Shown here in pieces: positions 10,901 to 23,200 of a DNA stretch of 64,000 bases. Under the pieces are notes generated by a model that was given only the letters and a program-made list of their open reading frames with translations, was not told the DNA's origin and ran no database searches. This DNA comes from Echinococcus granulosus (taxonomy: Eukaryota; Platyhelminthes; Cestoda; Cyclophyllidea; Taeniidae). The position numbers and the translations under genes are program-made. The stretch is from contig NW_020170463.1 in the NCBI RefSeq assembly GCF_000524195.1, positions 69,813-133,812 on the forward strand. The letters are read 5' to 3'. The first letter of the stretch is position 1. Every line of letters starts with the position of its first letter.

Positions 10901-13635
10901 ATTTTTGTAGGCTGGTCGTATGTGTTCTTCCACATCATGCTAGCACTTTATAAATATGTACCTCGTTGTTGAAAAAAGACGGTAGGGTTGAATAAGGCCG
11001 AAGCGCATGATAAAAAGACTTGATTTCTTTGGCTGAATACCACAGAAGGCGGCCTTCTGCCGTGAATGCCTGTATTTTTACGAAGGTTTAGAAAAGGATA
11101 AGCATTAAAATGGCTTCGTCAACAATTATTCTGTGAGTGAAACTATTTTTATGTGATCATGAGAGGTGAGATCCCCCTTCTCCTCTGTTTTATCAGAGTA
11201 GCTGCTCCCACGAAACGATAGTGCTAGACGGAACACGGTCAGTATGAAATATCTGCCAGTTCATAAATGAGGTCTCCTCTAATGCTGTTTGTTATACGGG
11301 AAACACAGTGCCCTAAATTCCAATCTTCTGCTCTTGCTGCTAACTCCCCTCATCATCTTTGCGCGTAATATTTTCCACCATTGTGTCAAATAACGTCCAT
11401 GAGGACCTGCAACGACTTTCAGAGTTTTGACAGTGCCTAATCATGTGGACTATCCAACCTTGCGACGTGGTTCCCCTAAGGTGCTCTTCTACAAGGTAGT
11501 AACAATTCTCCTTCCAAATAATAACTCCTTCTTATTTGCAGTAAAGATTCTCAAGTCTTTATAACTGCCATTTTTGCTAATTAACATTACCAAGTTGGTT
11601 TGCAAAGTTGTTTGTAAAAACTGAACCTATAATAAAGAGGCTGGAAGGTTAGAGATGAGGCCGGGATTGCTTGCCACAAGGACGGGTGTATAAACTTAAG
11701 TGAGTGAAGCGTTCGCATAGCTGCAGTGGCCACTTTTCCCCGTCAGTTACCGTAACTTGGGCAGTTCTGTCAAACAAGCACTGAAGAGTTGGGCTAGACA
11801 GCTGTCAAAATTTTAATGTGACTAAAGGGGCAAATGACCCCAGTAACGGTAATGTTTCTCCTCAATTCCATCAAAAATTTGAACCTTTACTTTTTTACAC
11901 CTCCCTTGCTTATAAACGGTGATGGAAAAGAGGCTTACTGATCGGGTGCGGCTCAAGATTGGCTGATGCTCCACATTAGCTTGTGGCTTTTCGCAGAAAA
12001 GTATGTACCAAGTTCAGGCTACACAGTGTAGCTTTACAGAGTTTTTAGCCGGTATCTCTTCCTTCTTGTCGGTATGTGACTACCGCACTGATTTTCCAGG
12101 AGCTTGTTAGGGCTACTATCAGCCAGGAGAAATTTGAGATGGTAGCATTTGTTTGCTCAATCTACATCTCTTTGCAGAGGTAGCATAGACAGCCACATAG
12201 TGAACGGTTGAACTCATCCACGTCTGGTGATGGCAACGTCAGCACCCACAGTAGATGCCTGAAGGCATTATTTTTGCTAAATCAAAGGTACAGTCCCAGA
12301 AACTGCACTCAAGAAACATTAAATTGCCAAGTTTATGCTTGAAGCAAGTTTTACCGTGATTCATTTAAGCAACAGCCATTGATCAGTAGATTTTGTCAAA
12401 GGGATGATAATGGATACGTGGTCTTAAAAACTTCCATGGACCTATCTCTGACAGGTGACATTACATGATCAGACTTCTGATATTTGCTAGAGTGAAACAA
12501 ACAGTTAACATTTTCCATAGAATCCCCCCAACCCTTCAATTTTTGAGCGCTGTCCCCACCATCCGCACCAGGCATGGGATTCGCACGCGATCGGCAACAT
12601 TTCTGAATTAGGAAGGGGAGAAAGAGCAGGCCGTCATGCATGGCCTCCGCAAATCGCAAGAAGTCTGGCTAGAAAGCAGAGTCTTTTAATAAAAAATAGG
12701 ATTTAGAATAGTTTCGTGGGAATATGGATTTGCGTCTGCCTTGCATTACTGCTTTGTCTGTACCTCAGTCCTATTCAACCACCTCTACCTGGGTTCCATT
12801 CAGCCAGTAGGGTAGTAAAGGTACTTCCTTAAACACTCTTAACTACTTGCTACTTAAAATGAGATAGAAACTTGACTAAGCGCTTTAAGAAAACACTGTA
12901 CATAATGAAGGATTAGCCAAAGCAACCCTTAATTGTCTTTCGAGAGCAATTATCAACGTTTATGTGAGCATAAAAGAGAGAGGGGTGCCTGGATTTTTGC
13001 CAAAATATGGGGCACAACGTTGTGTCCTCTCAGATTACCCACTTATATTCCACAGGTGATTGTTACAACCATCCCTTCCTTCCTACCCTGGCGCCATATC
13101 CATACTCTCTAGCTGTCCAGCTGTTTTGTTTGTCCTCAGAAGGATTTTCTTTGTAGAGGTCCTATTTTCATCAGTAGCGTTTTGTGTGGCTCAGTGTGAT
13201 GTGGCAGTGGGTATTTTGGGTACAATACGCGAATTTGCAGCAATGCAAATAATGTTGGCCAAACGTTGGTGGAAGTGCAACAATACAAATAGGAGGGGGA
13301 AAACACCCAGACTTGAGGTAATTCGGCAATGAATTTTCGAGGTTACCCTAAGATTGGGCTTGGGAAGTGTGACAGCATTTTACAAGTAATAAGATGCAAA
13401 ACAGATTAAAAGGGCTTTGCATCAGTTTATGGCCAAATTACTGCACTAGCTGTGCCAATAAAATGCAGCTGTATGTCACCACCGAGCTCAAATGGCCGCA
13501 CTGTGCAGTGAGCAGCGACCAAGCTCGTAATGCTGCGTTTTAAATATGAATGGATCAGAGATGTTCCAAACTGGGCGTATTCTTGATGTAATCACCAAAC
13601 CATTGTGCAGAATGCAATTATGTACTTGGAGGTTG

Positions 13636-13637
<2 letters not shown>
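10901..13637. other. No gene seen; possible TRIM fragment near 12.53 kb
   Basis: At about 12535-12590, TTTTTGAGCG-TGTCCCC-CC-CCGCACCAGG resembles the segment next to the TRIM polypurine tract (CTTTTGAGCG-CGTCCCC). The rest is unassigned. Confidence 0.4.
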
Positions 13638-13675
<38 letters not shown>

Positions 13676-13770
13676 GGAGGAGGAGGAGGAGGAGGAGGAG
13701 GAGGAGGAGGAGGAGGAGGAGGAGGAGGAGGAGGAGGAGGAGGAGGAGGAGGAGGAGGAGGAGGAGGAGG
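13638..13770 (+). repeat. Trinucleotide microsatellite (GAT)12 then (GAG)32, cut by a gap
   Basis: Perfect GAT units from 13638 to 13673 change to GAG/AGG units that run into the N gap at 13771. Poly-Asp, poly-Glu and poly-Arg frames here are products of the microsatellite, not proteins. Confidence 0.95.
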
Positions 13771-13870
13771 NNNNNNNNNNNNNNNNNNNNNNNNNNNNNN
13801 NNNNNNNNNNNNNNNNNNNNNNNNNNNNNNNNNNNNNNNNNNNNNNNNNNNNNNNNNNNNNNNNNNNNNN
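13771..13870. other. Assembly gap of 100 N
   Basis: Exactly 100 N, the standard unknown-length scaffold gap. The contig broke within the GAG microsatellite. Confidence 0.95.
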
Positions 13871-14984
13871 TCAGGCAAAAAATGTCGAAAATACAAAGAA
13901 ATATTTTTTCCGACATGACCTATTTTTAAATAGGTATCAAACACATCAGCCAATGTATACATTCACTGATGTCAGCAGCGGACCCAATTATGACATAAAT
14001 ATTATCAAATTAGTCATTGGACTTGACAGGTTTTGCATAGCGTGGTTACGATTGAAGGATATCACACCTAGAATTACAAGCTTTTATCGGCTTTGGAGGC
14101 TTGTCACATGAGAAGTAATGGCAGAGGCCAATGATGTTGTCTTAGGGAGAGACAAGACTAGCTGAAATTAGGTTATTAACGTCCAGTTATTCCATCATTT
14201 GTAACTACAGTGACCATTTCAACTAATCCTTAAAAGATCTTTGAACGTAATTATCTATTGACACTAACCATTTTTATTCAATCCTGTAGTCAATATAGCT
14301 TAAAATGTGGCAGACTTATTGTCGCATATGCGTAACGCTGAATCCATACAAGTTAAAATAATTAGTCCCTCTACATTAGCTTTTAGAATACATTTTTACT
14401 AAAAAAATGATTATCAAAGAGACAGAGCTTCAGCATTTAAGCTTCTGATGCTATTAACATATAGCAGATAGATATACCGTAAATACCCTTAGGTCAGGCT
14501 ACTGTCCCATAGAGAGACCTCGTGTTTTACAATTTTTAACTTTGTTAGACAATTTGCTCCTTATATCAGTTGTCTTTTCCCACCCACGTATCGCCCGCCT
14601 TCACGCATTTGGTCACCTGCCATCATTAGGGACATTGGTCAAGTTGGAACCAGCATAACATTTACTTAATGCTTTTATGTGGGGTGACTACTTTTAGGGC
14701 GGAGGCTACATGATTAAAACATACATAATCGGGATGTTACCAATCCTTCCTCAGTAATGTTATTATAGGACCGAAATCATACAACCCAGACAGGGTAGAA
14801 TAGGAAACTAACAGCCGCAGCTATCTGACATTCCTGCTTCGTAAGTAATTCCCGATCTATTTCCCTTCCCCTCATCGGCTATAGTCACACAATAACAGGC
14901 CTTCAGCATGCTACCAACCGCCATAAAGTCGTGACCATTCAGAATGCCCTAAAGACGTGTGAATTGAAACCTCCTGCTCCTCCA
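13871..14984. other. No gene seen
   Basis: AT-rich sequence to the right of the first gap; no supported feature. Confidence 0.55.
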
Positions 14985-15280
14985 GCAGCAGTAGTTAGCC
15001 AGCGGTCACTTCGTCGCCAGAGTAAAATACTCTACAGGATTTCAGCCTCACGCTTTAATACTACTTCATAATTAACAGCTTGAAAAGACTTACAATTGCA
15101 TTTGTGTGTGTGTGTGGGCAAATGTAATCAACTTGACTTTCTAAACGATACCTCGGACTGAAGTGTAATGATTATTTAATGGAGTGCAGCGTATTATATG
15201 CTCGTCTGAGAAAGAGTTTCGCCAGTGGATGGCCACGTGACGTAGCCACCAAAAGCTATTTGCTGGAAATAAAACAGACT
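14985..15280 (-). repeat. Interspersed repeat B, copy 3 (inverted)
   Basis: On the minus strand it gives GCTTTTGGTGGCTACGT, GACGAGCATATAATACG, CAAGTTGATTACAT, AAGTCTTTTCAAGCTG, TTAATTATGAAGTAG, in the same order as the other B copies. A short GT dinucleotide run (15103-15114) sits inside. Confidence 0.7.
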
Positions 15281-16659
15281 TTTATTAAATCTAGTGAAGT
15301 ACTAGTTATCTTCGTGCCTCAAAAAGCTGAACAACCTGCATTATACAATATTTGAGCAGCTGCGCAGTCTCAAAGGGAACAAAACTGAAGTTGACCCATT
15401 CAGGATAGCGCTTTCTCTTCTTGTTGTTAGCGCAAAAATTCTGTCGCTTTTGTTGCCAGTTGCCCATGTAGTCATTTTAGCCTCCCCTTTTATTTAGTAG
15501 AATAACCTTTTCTTTAATGAAATGTATAATAAGAGGAAAAACTTGTAAGTAGCAAGTGAGAGGATTGGATCAGCCTCGGTGATTGGGAAGGTGGCATTGA
15601 GCCGCGAGAAAGAAAAGGAGGGGAAAAAGGAAGAGAACTCACACTCTCCGCTTACTTCCTCTTGATTCAAGAGTCTTAACCGAATGGAAGACGGTGGAAA
15701 ATGAAAGCTAGGAAGGCTATGACTTCAAGACAGAGGTGCGAATTTTGGAGATGGAATGACCCGTACAGTTACTTTGGCAGTTGCTTCAACCGGTGATTTG
15801 TTATCTTATTAAGCTTAACAACTGAGCAGGTTGTTGTTAACACGAAATGATCGAAGAGACACTCCTGAGTGGTCCATTACCAAAACCGAGAGTTAAACAA
15901 AAAATTGGGCTTAATGCACCAAGATCTTTTAATAAATCGTCAAATGTGATGGTAGGGAAAGGGGTGTGCTTCTTACTTTCGACGTGTGTAACTCGCCATG
16001 TCAGATTTAGCTCCTTATTTTTGTTTTAAAGTCATTAAAGTTACAAATACCCTAGAAGGATTCAAACAGACGCGTGGCATTAATATCCTTCGCGAAACAT
16101 AACCAATATATGTACAATTTACGACACAACTATTGTGCTGTTTAGACCTAAACAGTTATTTGCGGGACAAAGCAGATAGAAAATAGTATATAAATAGGGC
16201 AACAAAGGCGATCATTACATCACGTATGTGTCCTTTTAAAAGAGTGGAAATGTCACAGCGATTAGAAAAGAATGGCTTCTTAAAGACTAATTGCAAATAA
16301 TGGAAACATGTTTATTCAAGCATATTTACCTTAAACTTACCTATTCAGTCCACCTTCCACGCCACTTTGGCGACCGTTTCTACACCGTGACTATGGTCTG
16401 CCCATACCTTCAGAGAGGTACTGCTACCTCCATCCTTCTGCATCTAAGATGGTTCTTTAGTTCCCCTCAGCATTCGGTAACCATCGTCGTGTCATGACGG
16501 TTTCTTCACTGCTCCTCATCCAGTAGGCTTCTATGGCTTCTATAATTTCACAATCCTTCCTTAAGTACTGCAGTGGCCCAAATCTTCAAAATCTTTTTCC
16601 CTACTAGACCTATGCCAAGCCCAAGCATGACTGGTTGAATGCGTCCAAAAGAATTATCC
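15281..16659. other. No gene seen
   Basis: Only short frames without domain features. Confidence 0.55.
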
Positions 16660-17245
16660 CCTGTCACTAGTGACAGTCACTACGGTATTTTCGCCAGCCA
16701 CACCAGACACCGATTGTGTGGATGAATGCACCTCCACTGCATTCCCACTGGCTAAAAATAAACCTCCACATTAAGATTGGGAAACGTTTAAGTGAAAAAA
16801 ACAGACTGCAAGAATGGCATGAAAGATCAACAATTTAAGAGGAAAACAATTCCACCTAGTTTTGGCTAAACCTTTGACATCTTACTCAAGAAAGAATCAA
16901 CAAAATGGGGGCAGTCAATCAGCCTCACTGATAACTCCCCTTAACTATGGAATGGCAAACGAAGCAATACTTAGATGCCAAAAGGTTAAAAAGTGGACCC
17001 CGCTTCGACCCGACATCATTGACTAATTGTCTTTTGTGGGGAAAACCATGACCTCTAGTTTAAATGATGAACTGAGGCAAGATTGTTGAGTCAGCATGAC
17101 AGTTTAGCAAAGTGCATCCGTACACAGGAGGTCCCACATTTTTGGAAAGAAGGTGGAAGCACTCATATGGAAAGTCAGAAGGGAAATTAGATATGCTACT
17201 TAGCCACAATTAAGTAACGGTTTCTCAGGTACATATGAGCACAAA
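16660..17245 (-). repeat. Interspersed repeat E, copy 2 (inverted)
   Basis: Inverted relative of 2590-3130, about 13.5 kb away. Block order is preserved across at least 450 bp, with many substitutions and indels, indicating old copies. Confidence 0.65.
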
Positions 17246-17879
17246 GAAGAGTAAAAGAAGGAACAGAAAGGCTTGAACATCATCCACCATACCGAAGTGT
17301 TAGTGAAACTCCCAGAGACTGACATGTTTGCACCCATATTGATTATCAGTTGATTGTGATGCTGCTAATATTTTTCTTTGTAATTTTGGAACCTCGGGAC
17401 TTCTTTTCAGACGAAAGATGATACAACACTTGGACGGAAAATGTACGGTGGACGTGGAGAAGGACCTAAATACTACTGCCTCGGCCCAGAAGTCAGATCG
17501 CCCGCCTGAAGGAAAAACAAATAGTCGGAGCACAACATTGCCTTCCATTTAGAAGCTTCAATTTAATGCAAAACGGTGATTATCGGAACACATTTCTGGA
17601 CTCTGTAGGAGTTAATTACATCCCAAACAGGAGCAGCGAAAATGTATCCATACCTGTGTAATGCTACTTTCAACTGAGTTATAAGTAGCATAGAAGCGTG
17701 TTGGGGTAAAAAGAAATTTTCTTCTTAAAGTTAGAGGAGTTATTGCTTTGCATCTCTGACTAATGACTCGCCAAGAACGGTGTGCTTAAGGTGAAGACCT
17801 CATGAAAATAAGATAGCTTCTTATGCTATGTAACAATAGTTCACGCATCGCCAACTCGTGGCATTACACATTTCCATAA

Positions 17880-18182
17880 CTTCATGCTATAACACAAAAC
17901 AAGCTAAGATTGGTAGACAAATTGAAATTTGTCTCGCTTTTGTGGTTCAAAGAGATTTTGTCGGTCACAAAATTTGTCTATTTAAATTCTAAACTAGTAT
18001 TCAACTGAATATGCATCTAAACAGGCTCGTGTTAAATTGGCGGTTTATTTACAAATACTAAAATACTGTAATTATTTGTCTAAATCTCGGTTCCACTAAC
18101 GAAAAGTTTCATAATTTCGCCACTGTAAATCAGTTTTGAGACCTGGTCTCTAAAACAGTCCAGCAGTCCCAAGTCCTGCCGT
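17880..18182 (+). repeat. Interspersed repeat A, copy 2
   Basis: Second copy of repeat A in the same orientation, directly abutting the TRIM relic at 18183. The junction suggests that A includes or replaced the relic's 5' LTR. Confidence 0.55.
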
Positions 18183-19041
18183 ATGTACTACTGGGTGATA
18201 AAATCTAGCTGGACGGAAGCAGTGCATATGCTACCGGAGGGAGATTCTATGGGGGACGCTAGTGTAAGATCTGAAAATGATATCAGTATCCAACAGCTAC
18301 CCTTTTCCCATATTCTGCAAGAAATATAGTAACAAATGAAGTGATACCAGCCACGAACCATCTAAAAGGTTATTTATGGAGCTGTCTACTCTACCTGAAA
18401 GGAGATATCACCTAAGTGAAGACTCGATACCTAAACCAGCCCTCCACTAGCTTGATGGGACACAGATGGATGAGGTTGGGTAGCACTGAAGTGGGAAGAA
18501 ACGCAAAACCTTATCTCAAAGCAAGTAGGATAAACCGCATCCTTTGTTACGTAACTCCGCTTTTAAGCCAATATTCCTACGACTGGCGATGGAGACACGG
18601 AATAGCTTGCGCATTCAACTATCCATGCAATGCTGTTCCCATGCAGGAGGACAATTCAGATGCAGTAGAATTGACGACGGGATCAGCGATATTGCAACCA
18701 CATATCTCCTCAGATGGTCGAAAACTTGGTGACTGACGTGGGTGACTGGTAGTCGTTTTTCTAATAGCACTGACTACGTTGTGGTGTCTGACGCACGTAG
18801 TTGATCAAGGCGAGCGCCGGAGACTGCATGTAAAAAGGGAGAGAGGCTACCTAGTACTTAGTTGTCTGCTTAACTCTCGTTTTTGTTGATGTTTCAGTTA
18901 GAATCGCTGCCAACCCATCCCTCCTTGGCGGACTGGACCTTTGGTCGTACCGGTTCCTCATGCCTGCCTTTAGGCTAACAATGCATATTCTGCCCGAATA
19001 TTACGCATTCTTTTCTCTTCTAGGAATTTTCGGTGCGCATA
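18183..19041 (+). mobile_element. Diverged relic of the same TRIM family, opposite orientation
   Basis: Plus-strand blocks match the minus strand of the 27.6-kb element in the same order: CATATGCTAC at 18227-18236, AACAAATGAAGTGATAC at about 18332, CCGCTTTTAAGCCA at 18558, GACTACGTTGT at about 18771, GCGCCGG at 18814, a purine tract ending AGAGAGGCTA at 18849, then a probable 3' LTR (18850-19041) with ATATTCTGCCCGA and a CTTCT segment. The 5' LTR is missing or overwritten by repeat A. Estimated identity is about 60-70% by eye with many indels. Confidence 0.7.
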
Positions 19042-19654
19042 CTAGCCCAAATCTCTTATTCCTATACCATATTTAAAGCAGTTTACATAAATTGATTTCA
19101 TAATTACACAATTCCTTCAGTTTTATTTAAATTCTTTTGCCTAATAAAGGGGTAATTTATCTAACCGCATGTTGTTTTAAGTGGCGACTTCAATTTCTGC
19201 CGGTTATAATTCTGTTGTGTGCTGCACAACATTTGCAGCATGATAGTATCCACCCAGCCACGCTATACGCTTTTAAAATATGTTCTGTGTATATTGTTCT
19301 ATTACTTTCTCGGGGAAGAGCAGAGACACGACACTGATGGCTATGGCACTCCAATCTGCTGCAAATGAACATCCACCTTGATTTATGTCACTCAACACAA
19401 CACGTTAATGTCGCGGTCGATGTGCGTCTGCGAAGACTCTTAACTAAGTGTTTACAAGTGTCCTCTGTCCTCTTCAATTATTTCCACCCCGTGATCCATT
19501 AGAAGGCCATTAACAGCTCATGCAAAATGAAACTTGAACAGCCAGGAAAAGTGCTTTGCGGATCTGCTCAGTAAGCCTATATGAAGGCGTAAGTTACGGG
19601 AAGAGGAGGCACCTCATACACGTCTCTGTTAGTTGAATGAATGGAACCCAGATG

Positions 19655-20240
19655 AGGAGACGGACAAATGGCTCGATAGTGCGGAGAACTGGAATCCGAT
19701 TGACAAGGACGTGTGGGGTGGATGCGAAGCATTTGACTCCGTGAAACTACTTTAAGTCTTGTAGTTGATTAAGCAGCCTTTAGTTTGGGATAACAGCCTT
19801 ACAGCTGGCAACTAAAACGATCTGTGTCTGAGTCTGGATTTTGGCCTGAGCTTGAGCAGCACGAAGTGAGTGCATTCGCCTCGCCTAATAGATGTCGTAA
19901 ATAGGGCGTAACTGTGCGACAGAGACAGTGGAAGTGGGGAGATGCGTCTTTGCATAATCAAAGGATGCATCCAATGCCTTCCCATATAGGACAGTGTGGA
20001 TTTACAGATGATAGTGTTGTGTGGGTGGTTTCTCAACAACCGTCTTCTTTGTGATTATCAAGGGAGGAAAATGAACTGGGGGTCGTCGCAACGACTCTGA
20101 AGAGAAGATTTAGGCTGTGTGCAGATTAGGCGTTTTGCTTATGTATGTGTGTTGAATTCCGTAGATGCTTCAGTCCCCATCCGCAGTTTGTGCTTCCACC
20201 TGCACCACGTCAAATGGGGAATACTGATTGCCTTCCAGTA
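19655..20240 (+). repeat. Interspersed repeat D, copy 2
   Basis: Second copy of D in the same orientation, starting about 600 bp after the TRIM relic's end. Chance ORFs inside are not conserved in the other copy. Confidence 0.7.
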
Positions 20241-23200
20241 TTCCTATGGGTTAGTAATATGTTATTCCTCTACATTGCTTTGTTTCATTACAACTTGAGA
20301 AAAAAATGCTATATCTAGCTACTAAACAGAAGGTAAAATGATAAAAACTAACGGTTCTGCACAATGCTCGATTTCAAAGCTCATGATCACATTCACGTCT
20401 GTCGAATATTTCATGCTACTTGGAGGAATAGTTATTGTGATCAATTATGCCGGGGCAACGAGCGAAAAATGCAATGTAGCACTTTTTTACTGCAATCCTT
20501 TCACAACCAAATTCCAAATAAATCTATCATCCGAAAATTTTAGTCTTCTAAATTAACATTCCGTGGGAATTTTATGATAACTTGAACTACGTATGTGGAT
20601 ATGACCCACTTAACACCTGTTTTTTCTTCTTAATTCAATACTATGCTAATTTGTTTAAATAGGCTCATTTACGCGAGTATTTTTGTGGAATAAAACAAAA
20701 ACCCATGGCTTAACTTAATCGAAATTTGTTTGAATCACTCATTAGTCCATTTGAATGGACACAAAATTTTGCGCATTTCGAGTTGTCTCTGTTTGGGAAG
20801 GACGTAGAATCGCAAGTCTACCTTAATGTCACATTAAACTGGAGCAGTACAAAAGGTTATTATTGCAGCGCCTCGAGCTTTCCCCACGGACGGAAGATGA
20901 GATAATGCTTCAGCATAACATGAATTATTGACTTGGAGTGGGCTGGAACCCTATCTGGTAAAGGGAAGGTTCGATAGCGGAGGCCCTACGCGGCCCTGTT
21001 ATCACAATCGAGAGTTAAACAATCAAATAAATTATTGCGCATGTATTTAACTAACGAGCAGAAGGTCTATGTGGCTATTGGTCTGGACACAAAAGTCGTG
21101 CTGCGGAGTGGAGATGCAGTTTGTCAAGACCAAAGCGCCTGACCAAATAATAACTTACCTAAACTAAATAGTAGACCATTACATATCCATCAGAAATGTT
21201 TTATTTGTACTCATTTTCCCTACTCTTAGTTCTTTCTATTTTAGTCGAAATAAAATGCTCATTTTTTTGGCTTCTTAAGCACTGCATTGATTAGGCTACT
21301 CAAACAAACGAGGCGATCATGCAGAGGTGATCGCGTGTTCTGTAAGACCGCTAATGCTCGGAGCTGCAAAAGCCTCCAAACACGGTACGAAAATGGTGCC
21401 AACACATTCAGTGACTCGGTTATGGTAAAGTTGATTGAATGCTGCACACTTCGTAAAGGCGACTGTAGGTTTGTCAGCAATGAATCTCGGTCTCGCTTGG
21501 TCCACATCGCAGCACTCAATTCGACGGACATTCAGCCAGTGAGTGGAACGCCCAATCTTGAACGTCCGTTAAACGGAAAGGCAGCCGATTTGAAATTGTG
21601 CAAGGGGTTAGTTTTTCGGGAAGAAGGAACTCATTATAATGACTTTGGATTGTTAGCGTGCGCTGTATCCCGAGATGGTTCAGTTTGACGGGCAAATTTG
21701 CCTATGTCGAAGCTGGAATAGGCGTAAATTATGACAAGAGTTAAATGTTGTTTTAAATCATCGGTCTTCGTTCTTTTTCCTCAAGTAGGTAAATATCTCG
21801 CACGTCAGTCTAAACGTACCTCGTATCTCTGTACCAAACATCAATGCTTCCTAATATCCTCACAAGTGCAATATTATATCCTGTGGCCTATTAATAAACC
21901 CTTCTACCAATTACTCAAACTATTCTGGAAAGTATTGCCAAATTATGTGTTTTGATTTCAACAATACGTCCGAGTGCAAAATAATTGCTTCTTTTCAAAT
22001 AATCGAATTGAGACGCATTTAAAATCAAATGGATGGTAGTCATTTAGGCCTACAATTAAATCGTCATTATTTGTTATTCACGAACAAAATTGTAATAATT
22101 CACCACGGTACTTTATCTCCTTTGCAGATGTATTTATCATATAATTCCTGAAGGAATTCAATGGCACAATATTTGGGTAGAGCAGCATTTGATGCCTGGA
22201 GAGACTTGACACTATATTAATCAAGACTGTGGCTACCTCTTTTTATGCATTGCCTTCTTAAGCTCCTCAATTTGTTGCCTTAGCCTGCTGCAAATGGCAA
22301 AAAGGAGAAGAAATGGGATGCAAGAGCCGACTTATGTAAACACAAATCCATCTGTCTTGGCAAGCACTCGCCCACTCTTTCCACAACCATCATTTTAGCG
22401 TTGAATTAGAGCATCTGCTAATATTAACATCTAAAAGTTAAACGTAGCTATCATGCACGAAAATGCCGCAATAAAACGATAAAATGTGGCTTTTTGGCAG
22501 GTCGCCACGTCTGCATTTGTTGGGAAGTGGGGATTGAGGAAAGAAAAAAGGTAGAGGCGCCTGCACAGTTCTTTTGCTGCTTTTGAGGCACCCCCTTTAC
22601 ACAAAGACACTTTGCAGACCGTTTTTAATCGAGACGTTAATTTATTTTTCTTCAAGTTTCTCCCTCTCCTTTTCCTCTACATTCTCCTTCTTCTTACCAC
22701 TACTGCATTATCCAGTGCCATATGCCAACCACTCCTTATCAGTGTTGGCAATCGTCGTGAAATAGGCAATAGCAGCACCAGCAGAGAAGTAACTGCTGAA
22801 ACACTTCTGGTCCCTCCTCAATGGCACACCTTAAGTCCGAATGCAGCTAGCTGCCTGCAGACATACATTAACGTCGAGTCTGTCAAAGTAAGCCCACAAG
22901 GAGATCTGCAGTAAACATAGCACTTATTAGTCAATTAGGCGGCGGTGGGTCGGTTAAACCACTCCCATGCTACTGCCCGATCTGCTAATTAGCCCAACAA
23001 AGAACAGGGGCAGAGACAAGTACAGGGGAGGCATCGCCAAACCCTCTCCAATGACCCTTGCATGAGTAGCAGAAACAATCGCATAATACAAGATTGGCCT
23101 TCACCACCTCATGTACTTGACTGCAAATTCACTTGCTTGGTGGTAAAATTGACGAGAGTGGGTGCCGAATTTCACGAGAAATCGGCTTCTTTCTCCCGGA

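Noticed and set aside
13488..14111. Frames with poly-Leu/Ile, poly-Arg, poly-Asp/Glu and poly-Pro/His
   Set aside because: All are readings of the GAT/GAG microsatellite and the N gap, in every frame and both strands; not proteins.
22612..22914. 100-codon plus-strand frame with a hydrophobic start resembling a signal peptide
   Set aside because: The hydrophobic part is encoded by a CT-rich tract (CTC, CTT, TTC codons), which gives Leu/Phe by composition; the rest has no motif.
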